DNA of 45,539 nucleotides. It comes from Candidatus Sphingobacterium stercorigallinarum. GTDB lineage: Bacteria > Bacteroidota > Bacteroidia > Sphingobacteriales > Sphingobacteriaceae. How positions within the stretch are numbered: position 1 is the stretch's first letter; each line of letters begins with the position of its first letter. Where the stretch lies: NCBI GenBank assembly GCA_019115805.1, contig DXCW01000211.1, positions 1 through 45,539 of the forward strand. Reading direction: 5' to 3'. A program made the position numbers and the translations under genes. Shown here one piece after another: positions 1-8,567 of the stretch. The notes beneath the pieces were generated by a model, which was not told the DNA's origin, did no database searches, and saw nothing but the letters and a program-made list of their open reading frames with translations.

Positions 1-258
1 ATGTCCCTATATTACACACGCTACTCGACCTGGAAGGGGCGCCAGCTTTATTTGGAAGATATCGTTGTGACACAAAAAATGCGCGGGAAAGGCTATGGTA
101 AACTACTTCTCGACCACACCATCGCATTTGCCAAACAGCGCGGTTACTCGGGGATAACCTGGCAAGTACTGGATTGGAATCAGTCCGCAATCGATTTTTA
201 TAAGAAATACAATACGAAGTTTGAAGAGGAATGGATTAATGTCAAAGTTAACTTTTAA
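1..258 (+). CDS. GNAT family N-acetyltransferase, 5' end cut off
   Basis: C-terminal 85 residues of a GNAT acetyltransferase, which moves an acetyl group from acetyl-CoA to an amine. The acetyl-CoA binding motif A is visible (RGKGYGKLL, about residues 28-36 of the visible part), followed by the typical NxxAIDFYKKY segment near the C terminus. GNAT proteins are usually 140-170 residues, so the ATG at base 1 is most likely an internal Met and the gene starts before the window. The substrate cannot be told. The next gene starts 10 nt after the stop, so the two may be cotranscribed. Confidence 0.85.
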   Translation: MSLYYTRYSTWKGRQLYLEDIVVTQKMRGKGYGKLLLDHTIAFAKQRGYSGITWQVLDWNQSAIDFYKKYNTKFEEEWINVKVNF

Positions 259-268
259 GAGGAATCCC

Positions 269-1084
269 ATGCGGTTATTAGCCCTGGGGATTATTATTAA
301 CGGGATTTGGGGATGCCAGGATTCGTCGGATGGCAAGGCGACAAACAGACATCCGAATATACAAAGCGACACATTAGCATTTAGCGACACAACGATAAAA
401 AAGTTCAGTCCCTATTTCGTGGAAACTGATGAAGGCATCGATACGACAATCGCTCAAGTCACCTTCCCGGAATTCGAGGATGAGACGATGAATAAAATTA
501 TCGTCTCGAATATGCTGTTAGAAGGCGAAACAGATGTGGATCAATTTCTTGATAATTTCCTAGAAGCGTACGGAAACTTTGTCGAAGAAAATGACATTCA
601 GTATCCCTTAGTCTGGACAAAGAATACGCGAATTGATGTGGGATTTCATACACCACAACTCATTGTTATTAAAAACACTACGTATGAGTTTTCAGGTGGA
701 GCACATGGCAATTCCTTTCAACTATGGAATCTCTACGATCTAGGATCCTACCGCAAGTTACCCTTTAACACCTTCATACCGGACAATAAACGTCAGGCGT
801 TTACTAAAGTTGCGGAAACCTATTTCCGTTTACATGAGGGACTCGACGATACCACTAACCTAGAGACTTCCTATTTCTTTGAAGACGGTGTGTTTTCTTT
901 ACCGGAAAACTTTGGTGTCTCGAAGTCGGGACTAGAGTTTCATTATAACCCCTATGAAATCAAGCCGTATGTAGCTGGAAGCACAACGTTCACTGTGCCC
1001 ACCAGCGCCATTAACGAGTTCTTGACTGAAACAGGAAAAGACTATTTTAAGCATATACACAATTACTTCAATTCAACTCCTTAG
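269..1084 (+). CDS. DUF3298/RsiV-type lipoprotein
   Basis: Exported lipoprotein of 271 residues. I chose the ATG at 269 and not the upstream in-frame TTG at 221: it gives a clean lipoprotein signal (MRLLALGIIINGIWGC, lipid Cys at residue 16), has a purine-rich AGAGGAA about 5 nt before it, and removes a 38-bp overlap with the GNAT gene. The middle of the protein carries the FSGGAHG motif followed by a WNLYDL segment, as in the DUF4163/DUF3298 (RsiV-like, PdaC-like) family. The role is unknown; in other bacteria this fold occurs in anti-sigma factor RsiV and in peptidoglycan deacetylases. The stop is 5 nt before aspartate kinase, so the two probably form one operon. Confidence 0.75.
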   Translation: MRLLALGIIINGIWGCQDSSDGKATNRHPNIQSDTLAFSDTTIKKFSPYFVETDEGIDTTIAQVTFPEFEDETMNKIIVSNMLLEGETDVDQFLDNFLEAYGNFVEENDIQYPLVWTKNTRIDVGFHTPQLIVIKNTTYEFSGGAHGNSFQLWNLYDLGSYRKLPFNTFIPDNKRQAFTKVAETYFRLHEGLDDTTNLETSYFFEDGVFSLPENFGVSKSGLEFHYNPYEIKPYVAGSTTFTVPTSAINEFLTETGKDYFKHIHNYFNSTP

Positions 1085-1089
1085 CTTAC

Positions 1090-2352
1090 ATGCAGGTTTA
1101 TAAATTTGGCGGGGCATCCGTAAAAGATGCAGCGCATATACAAAACGTTGTCCGAATCGTTCAAAACGCCAACACTCCCTTATTGGTTGTGGTTTCGGCA
1201 ATTGGCAAGACCACCGATCAATTGGTTAAAATAACAGACAGTTACTTTCACCAGGAAGGCGATCCTTTCGAATTGCTTTTGACACTCAAACAGCAACATG
1301 TCGATCTACTGGAAGAATTGTTTCCCCCATCGCACCCTGTTTACGATGAGGTCGCCAACACGTTTGTCGAAATTGAATGGATCTTAGAAGAGGACCCCCA
1401 GGATGAATACGATTACCTCTATGATCAGATTGTGTCTATTGGCGAACTCTTATCCAGTAAAATAGTCGAAGCCGTTGCACAATTGAATAACCTGTCTACC
1501 CGTTGGATCGACGCTCGAGACTTCATTTTAACGGATAACACCCACAGAGAGGGCATTGTAGACTGGCAACGGACGGAGGAAAAGATGCGAAAAGATCTGC
1601 CCAGCATCTTGGATACGTCAATTGTATTCACTCAGGGATTTATTGGCTCAACCACTGAGAATTTTACAACCACATTGGGACGGGAGGGTTCTGATTATTC
1701 GGCTGCAATCTTTGCTGCTAGTCTTCAAGCCGACAGTGTGACGATTTGGAAGGACGTACCGGGTGTTCTAAATGCGGATCCGAAATGGTTCGACCACACC
1801 GAACTGATCCCGGAGTTATCTTACACCGACGCCATCGAATTGACTTATTACGGGGCAACAGTTATCCACCCTAAAACCATCAAGCCATTGCAAAACAAAA
1901 AAATAACGTTAAATGTGCGTTCATTTATAAACCCCGATAAACTGGGCACGCAGATCAAAACCACCAATCAGCAGCTTCGGGTACCGTCATTCATATTCAA
2001 GGTCAATCAGGTATTTATTAGCATCCAGCCCCGAGATTTCTCGTTCATCGTGGAAGATAATTTAAGTCATATCTTTAATATGTTCCACCGTCACCGCATC
2101 AAGATTAACATGATGCACAATTCCGCGATCAGTTTCGAAGTCAGTATCGACGATACTGGAGAGAATGTTTGGGAATTACTGGCTCAACTTGAGAAACGCT
2201 ACAAAGTGGCAGTGGCAACCGGTCTGGAATTGATCACCATCCGTTACTACAACCAACAAACGATTGATCGAGTATTAGTAAATAAGGAAATTATTCGCGA
2301 ACTTAAGGACAGTTACACTTGCCAGATGCTGGTAAAAAACCGCGATGAATAG
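1090..2352 (+). CDS. lysC: aspartate kinase
   Basis: Monofunctional aspartate kinase (420 residues), which phosphorylates L-aspartate in the first step of lysine, threonine and methionine synthesis. Visible features are the N-terminal KFGGASV motif (residues 5-11), the amino-acid kinase segment GREGSDYSAAIFAASL near residue 198, a VWKDVPGVLNADP segment, and a C-terminal regulatory ACT-like region from about residue 300. There is no homoserine dehydrogenase domain, unlike ThrA. The stop overlaps the start of the methyltransferase gene by 8 bp, which suggests translational coupling. Symbol by function; Bacteroidota can have more than one aspartate kinase. Confidence 0.92.
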   Translation: MQVYKFGGASVKDAAHIQNVVRIVQNANTPLLVVVSAIGKTTDQLVKITDSYFHQEGDPFELLLTLKQQHVDLLEELFPPSHPVYDEVANTFVEIEWILEEDPQDEYDYLYDQIVSIGELLSSKIVEAVAQLNNLSTRWIDARDFILTDNTHREGIVDWQRTEEKMRKDLPSILDTSIVFTQGFIGSTTENFTTTLGREGSDYSAAIFAASLQADSVTIWKDVPGVLNADPKWFDHTELIPELSYTDAIELTYYGATVIHPKTIKPLQNKKITLNVRSFINPDKLGTQIKTTNQQLRVPSFIFKVNQVFISIQPRDFSFIVEDNLSHIFNMFHRHRIKINMMHNSAISFEVSIDDTGENVWELLAQLEKRYKVAVATGLELITIRYYNQQTIDRVLVNKEIIRELKDSYTCQMLVKNRDE

Positions 2353-3535
2353 ACAAATTCTAGAAAAAAGTGTTCAAGCCTTTCTAAAGGCCAATCGGGA
2401 GAAAAACCCGGGTGATTTGGCCTTGAAAAAAAGTCCATTTCAAACCGTCAATGCTTCAGAGCTCGCCGTGCAAATTGATGGCTGGCAGCGAAGTGTACGG
2501 AAACTTCCGACCTGGGCTTTCAGCCAGGGCGTCTATTACCCAAACCGTATCCACTTGGAACAATGTTCATCCGAGCACACGGCCCTGATCAAGCAGACGC
2601 TGATCGCTAAGGAAAGTGCTGTAGTCGATGTAACCGGAGGATTTGGCGTAGACAGCTGTTACATGGCGCAAGCGGCAAGGCAAGTTGTCCATTGTGAAAT
2701 TAACCCCGACCTCTCACAAATCGTTGCCCACAATGCGGCGGTATTGCAGGTGGACAATCTGGTGTGCAAACCCGTAGATGGGCTCGCCTATTTGCAAGAC
2801 CAGGCCGATCATAGCATCGATTACATTTATATCGATCCGTCTAGACGAAGTGGACAGAGCAAGGTCTTTTTACTGGAAGATTGTGAACCGAATATTCTGA
2901 ATTATCAAACACTGTTTTTTACAAAATCTCAACAGGTGATTACTAAATTATCACCGTTACTGGATATTAGCACGGTTTTATCGAGCTTACCGGCAGTAAA
3001 AAGCGTCCTTGTAATTAGTGTAGATAATGATTGTAAGGAATTGCTCTTCTTACAGGAGCGCGGATTTTGCGGCAGGCCAAGCATCCGTGCCATCCGTCTT
3101 TTTACCGATCAGATACAGACATTCGATTTCTATTACGATGACGAAAAAGCCGTATTAAACCGATACGGCGAGCCCCAAACATACCTATACGATCCCGATG
3201 TCGCGATCACCAAAGCGGGTGCGTTTAAGTCCGTGGGTAAGCACTATGGGTTTGCCAAATTACATCAACACACGCACCTATACACCTCTGATCAGCTGGT
3301 AAAATCGTTTCCGGGACGCGTCTTTCGCATCCAAAAAGTACTCCCCTATGCATCTCTAAAACGGGACTTTAGGGTGGAACAGGGGAATGTGGCTACCCGA
3401 AACTTTCCAGAGAAGGTCGCTCAGATCAAAAAAAAATTTAAAATACGCGACGGCGGTTCAACCTTCCTTTTTTTTGCGACCAATCAGCATAACCAGCTCA
3501 TCGTCATCGTAGCCGAAAGACTAACCGCTATTTAA
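2345..3535 (+). CDS. class I SAM-dependent methyltransferase, PG_1098/THUMP-like
   Basis: Methyltransferase of 396 residues. It has the SAM-binding motif I VVDVTGGFGVDS (about residues 91-102) and a motif IV of the form DPSRRS (about residue 164). The N-terminal part matches the ferredoxin-like region and the C-terminal part the THUMP-like region of Porphyromonas PG_1098-type proteins. DPSRR in place of (N/D)PP(F/Y) is typical of this Bacteroidota family. The THUMP-like region suggests an RNA substrate, but the target is not established. It overlaps the aspartate kinase gene by 8 bp. Confidence 0.8.
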   Translation: MNRQILEKSVQAFLKANREKNPGDLALKKSPFQTVNASELAVQIDGWQRSVRKLPTWAFSQGVYYPNRIHLEQCSSEHTALIKQTLIAKESAVVDVTGGFGVDSCYMAQAARQVVHCEINPDLSQIVAHNAAVLQVDNLVCKPVDGLAYLQDQADHSIDYIYIDPSRRSGQSKVFLLEDCEPNILNYQTLFFTKSQQVITKLSPLLDISTVLSSLPAVKSVLVISVDNDCKELLFLQERGFCGRPSIRAIRLFTDQIQTFDFYYDDEKAVLNRYGEPQTYLYDPDVAITKAGAFKSVGKHYGFAKLHQHTHLYTSDQLVKSFPGRVFRIQKVLPYASLKRDFRVEQGNVATRNFPEKVAQIKKKFKIRDGGSTFLFFATNQHNQLIVIVAERLTAI

Positions 3536-3651
3536 TCCGTCTATCGGACGCTGGTTATGCCGCGAGCCCAACCGTGATTCGAGTGAACCGACGCCGTGAA
3601 AAAAGAACAAACGCTCCACGCAACTCTTGCAGGAGACCAGAGGCCACCGTT

Positions 3652-3918
3652 TCAATATTCAATTTCAATAAGTGACTTCAACGGAATCAATATTCCGTGC
3701 TTAATTTGTATATACTTATCCGTAAGGGACCAGACTGTTGTCTCGATCCGCATCGGCCCTTCTTCGGTATTAAAGACGATAGTCGTCTTCGATTTGAACT
3801 CATTTCCCAATCGGACCGCGCCCGTCAGCTTTTCCCTAAACAACTCAGACTGATCGACGTCCGCTGGAATAATTCTGTGTTTTTCCACATCCTCTTTTTG
3901 TATTATCGTTCCAATCAT
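3652..3918 (-). CDS. small conserved hypothetical protein
   Basis: 88-residue protein without signal peptide or membrane segment. The chain alternates charged and beta-branched residues (for example SKTTIVFNTEEGPMRIETTVW, then HGILIPLKSLIEIEY), which fits a small all-beta domain. It is transcribed divergently from the thioesterase-like gene. Two overlapping plus-strand frames here are poorer in composition and I read them as shadows. The function is not recognised. Confidence 0.65.
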   Translation of the reverse strand: MIGTIIQKEDVEKHRIIPADVDQSELFREKLTGAVRLGNEFKSKTTIVFNTEEGPMRIETTVWSLTDKYIQIKHGILIPLKSLIEIEY

Positions 3919-4041
3919 ATTTAGCTCGTATTATAAGATCTTTGTTAGATAACGTTAAAATAGTTATTTATGTATATTCGAACAAAGGATTAAATAAGAA
4001 TAATGATTTAGTTACAAGGTGTCCATAAAAAAACAGATACG

Positions 4042-4761
4042 ATGTTTGAGAAACAATGGCTATTGAATTTCACGCAATGTTACAGCAACGGTCGGATTGC
4101 CTATCACGCATTAAGCAACATCTTACAGGTGACCGCTGGTGAACACGCCGAACAGATCGGTTTTGGCTACCGCGACATGGCTAAGGCCGGGCAATCTTGG
4201 GTGCTCAGCCGGATGGTGATCGAGACCGAACGGCTACCTCGACATACCGAAACGATCACCGTCCGAACTTGGATCCAGTATTTTACCGGAAGTCGGACAC
4301 TGCGAAATTTTGAAATACTCCTGAACAATAAGGTGATTGTTCGTGCCAGCAGCGTTTGGGTGGTTTTCAACTTGCTTACGCGCCGGGCAGATTTATTGGC
4401 ATTAAATACCGATCACATGGTTTACTTTCCGGAACGGTCCGCCACGAGAAACGAACCAAAAAAAATAGAGAGAAACTTGCCTTTCGCCTCTTTAGAGGAC
4501 TACCAAATACGGCTATCCGATTTGGATATCGCTCATCACGCCAATAATGTTAAATATATGGAGTGGTGCTTTAATGCGATGCCGGCAGAGGAAGTACTTC
4601 AAACCCGCGCTAAGCGTATCGAGATGAACTTTCTACGCGAATTACACCTAGGGGATCAGGTAAAAATTGGCCTTCACCAAGACCGTCAATCCGAGCAGAC
4701 TTACTGCGTTCAAAAGCAAGAACAAGTGCATTACCTCATGCAAATCGATTGGGCTGAATAG
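4042..4761 (+). CDS. acyl-ACP thioesterase family protein (double hot-dog)
   Basis: 239-residue protein of the acyl-[acyl carrier protein] thioesterase family, which releases free fatty acids from ACP. The N-terminal hot-dog holds the SWVLSRM helix, and the second hot-dog starts at about residue 159 with SDLDIAHHANNVKYMEW. The family consensus at this place is DxNxHVNNxxYxxW. Asp and His are kept, but the Asn that belongs to the catalytic set in plant FatA/FatB appears to be Ala here. It may therefore be slow, altered in mechanism, or act on another thioester. The gene ends in a bidirectional terminator. Confidence 0.82.
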   Translation: MFEKQWLLNFTQCYSNGRIAYHALSNILQVTAGEHAEQIGFGYRDMAKAGQSWVLSRMVIETERLPRHTETITVRTWIQYFTGSRTLRNFEILLNNKVIVRASSVWVVFNLLTRRADLLALNTDHMVYFPERSATRNEPKKIERNLPFASLEDYQIRLSDLDIAHHANNVKYMEWCFNAMPAEEVLQTRAKRIEMNFLRELHLGDQVKIGLHQDRQSEQTYCVQKQEQVHYLMQIDWAE

Positions 4762-4790
4762 CAGCCTATCGAGCAAAGAATAACCGATTA

Positions 4791-4819
4791 AAAAAGGCTG
4801 GAATATATCCAGCCTTTTT
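4791..4819. terminator. bidirectional intrinsic terminator
   Basis: Perfect 12-bp inverted repeat (AAAAAGGCTGGA at 4791-4802, TCCAGCCTTTTT at 4808-4819) with a 5-nt loop. It has an A-tract on one side and a T-tract on the other and lies between the convergent thioesterase and subunit-3 genes, so it can stop both. Confidence 0.9.
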
Positions 4820-4843
4820 AGTGTGTTGTGTCAAACTCGACAA

Positions 4844-5413
4844 TTAGATAGCCCAAGCCTTTTCACCTTTTTTATAAGGGTAATTCCCATCATAGCGACC
4901 TGGAATCTTTACATAACGTAGCGCTTGTTTCATACCTACTTCGGAGGTAAAAAATCCAGTAAGGGTCAACTGTTTTAACATCGTAAAAAAGTGATTTGCC
5001 TCACCATCTTTTCTATTTTTCTGGTATTCACCTGCTTCTTTGTCGAAACTATTGACAAATTGAAGTTTCTCTTCTTCAGAAAGTTCCGCAAACGATTTGT
5101 CGAACTCCTTTTTTGCCCGATCATTCACTCCATCCAAACCTTTCAAAAAGGCCTTCTGATCGTTCTCATCGTAGCAATCGCGGATCATAACGGGAATGAA
5201 CTCACCTACCCCAGCAGCTTTCGCGCCTGGTGTAGAGGTTTCAGGTAAAATAGCCTCCGCTAAATCGCCCAACAAATCAGTGCTCTCTTGTTCGAACAAT
5301 GCAGCAACATCTTTAGTGGCCGGCCTAGTACATCCCTCCAAAAAGAGGTTTGCACCAATCACCGTTCCACCCATGATGAACGCTACACGCCGTAATGCTT
5401 CTCTTCTATTCAT
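4844..5413 (-). CDS. gluconate 2-dehydrogenase subunit 3 family protein
   Basis: 189-residue small subunit of a membrane-associated or periplasmic GMC dehydrogenase. The N terminus carries a twin-arginine signal (MNRREALRRVAFIMGG) followed by a lipobox-like LFLEGC, so the mature protein is probably Tat-exported and lipid-anchored. The core LLGDLAEAILPETSTPGAKAAGV is characteristic of the family (PF13618). In known gluconate, fructose and glucoside-3-dehydrogenase systems this subunit carries the Tat signal and takes the signal-less flavoprotein along. The GMC subunit two genes upstream lacks a signal, which fits. It is the last gene of the unit, 11 nt after the Gfo/Idh gene. Confidence 0.9.
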   Translation of the reverse strand: MNRREALRRVAFIMGGTVIGANLFLEGCTRPATKDVAALFEQESTDLLGDLAEAILPETSTPGAKAAGVGEFIPVMIRDCYDENDQKAFLKGLDGVNDRAKKEFDKSFAELSEEEKLQFVNSFDKEAGEYQKNRKDGEANHFFTMLKQLTLTGFFTSEVGMKQALRYVKIPGRYDGNYPYKKGEKAWAI

Positions 5414-5424
5414 TACTTATTTGT

Positions 5425-6849
5425 TTAAATGTTGTAATTAATGCCCCAACCTTGAGGATATTCGCGTTTCACGAATTGATTCACGATATCAAAGTTTGTG
5501 ACTTTCATCGCGTCGTTATCCCAAACAAGTTTTAGATTACGACCTGGATATTGACCATCTACACGCAAATCGGCGCCACGAATAGCCAAATTAGCCATCA
5601 ATAATGCTTCGGTAAGCGGACCTGAAATTTCAAACGGTGCACTCACTTCTTTGTTACCGTAACCTGCGATACAGGCCTCAACCCACTGCGCATAGTGTCC
5701 ACCTGCACCACCTGGAACACGCTCGTATTTCTCTGCGACATTCTCTTTTCTACTTGTTGGTAACAACCGTGCATTTTCCCCGTAGGTATCGGCAAGGATC
5801 TTACCTTTTGTTCCCACAAGCAGGATACCATTTCCACCATCACCAAATATTTCATTCGGTCCTAGCTCCTCAGGTCTTGCCGGTTGAATTCCGCCATCCA
5901 TCCAATGCAAGGTAACCGGACCTTGCGTCCGTGCAGCTTTCGGGAATGTCATCGTCGCGTGGCTGGACGGAGGACAGCTTTCTGGAAAATATCCGCGTTT
6001 GAATTCATCCACGTATACCGATCCAACTGATGCTTGCACATCTTGTACATACGACAGACCTAACACACTGAATGGCACTTCAAGAAGGTGACATCCCATA
6101 TCACCGAGTGCACCGGTTCCATAATCCCACCAACCTCTCCAGTTAAACGGAACAAGTTTATCTACGTAGTTTTTACGGGGTGCGGTACCTAACCAAAGAT
6201 CCCAATCCAACTCCTGCGGCACTTGAGCACTCGCTGTAGGCCAAGAGATTCCTTGTGGCCAAACTGGGCGATCCGTCCAACAGTATACCGTGTGTACGTC
6301 GCCGATTAATCCAGCCTCATACCATTCACGAGCTAGTCTTGGTCCATCGTTAGATGCACCCTGATTACCCATTTGCGTCACTACTTTGTGTTTTTTCGCA
6401 GCGTCGGTTAATACGCGAGCTTCCCACACGTCGTGTGCTAGCGGTTTCTGTACATACACGTGTTTCCCTAACTCCATAGCGGCTAAGGCTTGAATCGCGT
6501 GATTATGGTCAGGTGACGATACCGATACGGCATCGATATTTTTATGTTCCTTCTCTAACATCTCGCGATAGTCACGATAATATTTAGCTTTTGGAAAACG
6601 CTTGACAGAATTTGCGGCACGACGATCGTCCACATCACACAGATAAGCAATATCAGCCTTACCACTGTCGTGAAACGATTTGATATCACTTTCACCTTTA
6701 CCACCTACACCAATTCCCGCCACCACTAATTTATCACTTGGTGCAACGAATCCTGTTCCTCCTAACACATGGCGTGGAACGATGCTAAATCCTGCTGCAG
6801 CAATAGCCGAGTTCTTTAAAAACTCTCTTCTCGAATTGTTCTTACTCAT
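5425..6849 (-). CDS. Tat-exported Gfo/Idh/MocA family oxidoreductase
   Basis: 474-residue NAD(P)-dependent sugar oxidoreductase. It has a Tat signal (SRREFLKNSAIAAAGF, residues 6-21), then the Rossmann motif VVAGIGVGGKG, then the catalytic-lysine region as YVQKPLAHD (usual EKP changed to QKP with Lys kept), and a DMGCH pair (Asp and His four apart) as in inositol dehydrogenase-type active sites. The C-terminal half is the long form found in exported Bacteroidota members. Like glucose-fructose oxidoreductase, an exported member is expected to fold in the cytoplasm with a tightly bound nucleotide. It lies between the GMC oxidoreductase and the subunit-3 gene, with gaps of 17 and 11 nt. Confidence 0.9.
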   Translation of the reverse strand: MSKNNSRREFLKNSAIAAAGFSIVPRHVLGGTGFVAPSDKLVVAGIGVGGKGESDIKSFHDSGKADIAYLCDVDDRRAANSVKRFPKAKYYRDYREMLEKEHKNIDAVSVSSPDHNHAIQALAAMELGKHVYVQKPLAHDVWEARVLTDAAKKHKVVTQMGNQGASNDGPRLAREWYEAGLIGDVHTVYCWTDRPVWPQGISWPTASAQVPQELDWDLWLGTAPRKNYVDKLVPFNWRGWWDYGTGALGDMGCHLLEVPFSVLGLSYVQDVQASVGSVYVDEFKRGYFPESCPPSSHATMTFPKAARTQGPVTLHWMDGGIQPARPEELGPNEIFGDGGNGILLVGTKGKILADTYGENARLLPTSRKENVAEKYERVPGGAGGHYAQWVEACIAGYGNKEVSAPFEISGPLTEALLMANLAIRGADLRVDGQYPGRNLKLVWDNDAMKVTNFDIVNQFVKREYPQGWGINYNI

Positions 6850-6866
6850 AATATGGGTTTTTTCTA

Positions 6867-8552
6867 TTATATATTTCCTTTTTTCAATTCACTAACCGCA
6901 AAATCAACTGCACGAGCGGTCAAAGCCATATAAGTTAATGATGGATTCACGCAACTGGCTGAAGTCATCGCTGCGCCATCCGTAACAAACACGTTCTTGG
7001 CGTCCCAAACTTGGTTGTGGGCGTTCAAGACAGAAGTCTTCGGATCACGTCCCATACGCGCTGTTCCCATCTCATGAATGCCCATTCCAAAATGGTAACC
7101 ACTGTCATACGTATAGACGTCTTTCACACCGATTTTCTCTAACATTTCCTTCATCTCCTCGGTCATGTCTTTACGCATCTTCATCTCGTTTTCCTTGATC
7201 TCCATGTCCATATTCAGCACAGGAAGACCCCATTTATCCTTGACATTTTTATCCAACGAAATCTTATTTTCATGATAAGGGAGAATTTCACCAAATGCCG
7301 TAAAACCTACTCCCCAGTTCCCCGGTTCGCACATCGCATCTTTCCAAGCACCACCCACGGCCATTTCCGCAATCTCTCCCGACCAACGTCCGCGACTTCC
7401 TGAACCTTGATATCCGAATCCACGTACATAGTCCCGCTTTTTCGTGTCAGAGGAAATGTTGACAAATCTCGGCACATATAAGCCGGTTGGACGACGTCCG
7501 AAGAAATATTTATCTTCATAACCTTCCACGCGGCCACCTGCTCCTAAACGAAAGTGGTGATCCATGGCATTGTGCCCCAATTCGCCACTGCTGCTGCCGA
7601 GTCCACCTTCCCAAACGTCTGTTGCGGAATTCATCAAGACCCATGTCGAATTGAAAGCCGATGCACATACGAATATCACCTTGGCATGGAACTCGTAGGT
7701 TTCGTTCGTCTCCGCGTCAACGATCTCTACCCCCGTGGCTTTCTGTGTGTCTTTATCATACAAAATACGGCTCACAATAGAAAAAGGACGCAGGGTCAAA
7801 TTACCCGTTTTCATTGCCGGTGGTAAGGTGGAGGATTGTGTACTAAAGTAGCCTCCAAAATTACAACCTAACCAACACTGGTTTTGATACTGGCAATTCA
7901 CTCGACCCGTATGTGGTTGCGTAATGTTCGCTGTACGGCCCATAATGAAATGACGGGAGCCACCGTATTCTTTCTTCAAACGTTCCGCCAAATCCTTCTC
8001 AACAACGTTGAACGGCATTGCCGGTTGAAAATCGCCATCTGGCAGTACATCCAAACCATCTCTATTTCCCGAAATACCGGCCCATTTTTCAGCATAACTG
8101 TACCAAGGGGCGATATCTTTATATCGAATCGGCCAATCTACACCGTGGCCATCTTTCAAGTTCGCCTCGAAGTCCATGTCGCCCAGACGGTAACTTTGCC
8201 GTCCCCACATCAATGAACGTCCACCGACGTGATACCCGCGGTACCAATCAAAACGCTTCGTTTCTACGTACGGACTTTCGTCTTCTTTTACCCAGAAATC
8301 AAGATTCTTCTCATTTAACGCGTAATCACGTTTCAATACCGGATAATCTTCTTCCATTTCCTTGGTACGACCACCGCGATGAGGATACTCCCACGTGTCT
8401 TTATTCGCGTGGTAATCTTTAACGTGTTCGACGTTTCTTCCGCGTTCCAACATGATTGTTTTAAGACCTTTTTCGGTAAGCTCTTTGGCGGCCCACCCAC
8501 CAGCTATACCGGATCCTATAACGATCGCGTCATATACATTATTCTCAACCAT
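6867..8552 (-). CDS. GMC family oxidoreductase (sugar dehydrogenase large subunit)
   Basis: 561-residue FAD enzyme of the glucose-methanol-choline family. The dinucleotide motif VIGSGIAGGWAAKEL is at residues 11-25. The C-terminal half holds MGIHEMGTARMG with the active-site His, and near the end SCVNPSLTYMALTARA with the Asn partner. There is no signal peptide: residue 1 is only about 10 residues before the FAD motif. This matches large subunits of gluconate 2-dehydrogenase and glucoside 3-dehydrogenase, which leave the cell bound to the Tat-signal-bearing small subunit. Expected reaction: oxidation of a sugar hydroxyl to a keto group, with electrons passed on through a carrier not found in this window. 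Adjacent to the permease gene (15-nt gap). Confidence 0.92.
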   Translation of the reverse strand: MVENNVYDAIVIGSGIAGGWAAKELTEKGLKTIMLERGRNVEHVKDYHANKDTWEYPHRGGRTKEMEEDYPVLKRDYALNEKNLDFWVKEDESPYVETKRFDWYRGYHVGGRSLMWGRQSYRLGDMDFEANLKDGHGVDWPIRYKDIAPWYSYAEKWAGISGNRDGLDVLPDGDFQPAMPFNVVEKDLAERLKKEYGGSRHFIMGRTANITQPHTGRVNCQYQNQCWLGCNFGGYFSTQSSTLPPAMKTGNLTLRPFSIVSRILYDKDTQKATGVEIVDAETNETYEFHAKVIFVCASAFNSTWVLMNSATDVWEGGLGSSSGELGHNAMDHHFRLGAGGRVEGYEDKYFFGRRPTGLYVPRFVNISSDTKKRDYVRGFGYQGSGSRGRWSGEIAEMAVGGAWKDAMCEPGNWGVGFTAFGEILPYHENKISLDKNVKDKWGLPVLNMDMEIKENEMKMRKDMTEEMKEMLEKIGVKDVYTYDSGYHFGMGIHEMGTARMGRDPKTSVLNAHNQVWDAKNVFVTDGAAMTSASCVNPSLTYMALTARAVDFAVSELKKGNI

Positions 8553-8567
8553 TATCTGTTATTTTTG

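Noticed and set aside
3697..3924. Plus-strand frames opposite the small conserved protein gene
   Set aside because: They overlap the minus-strand frame with better composition and have no start context.
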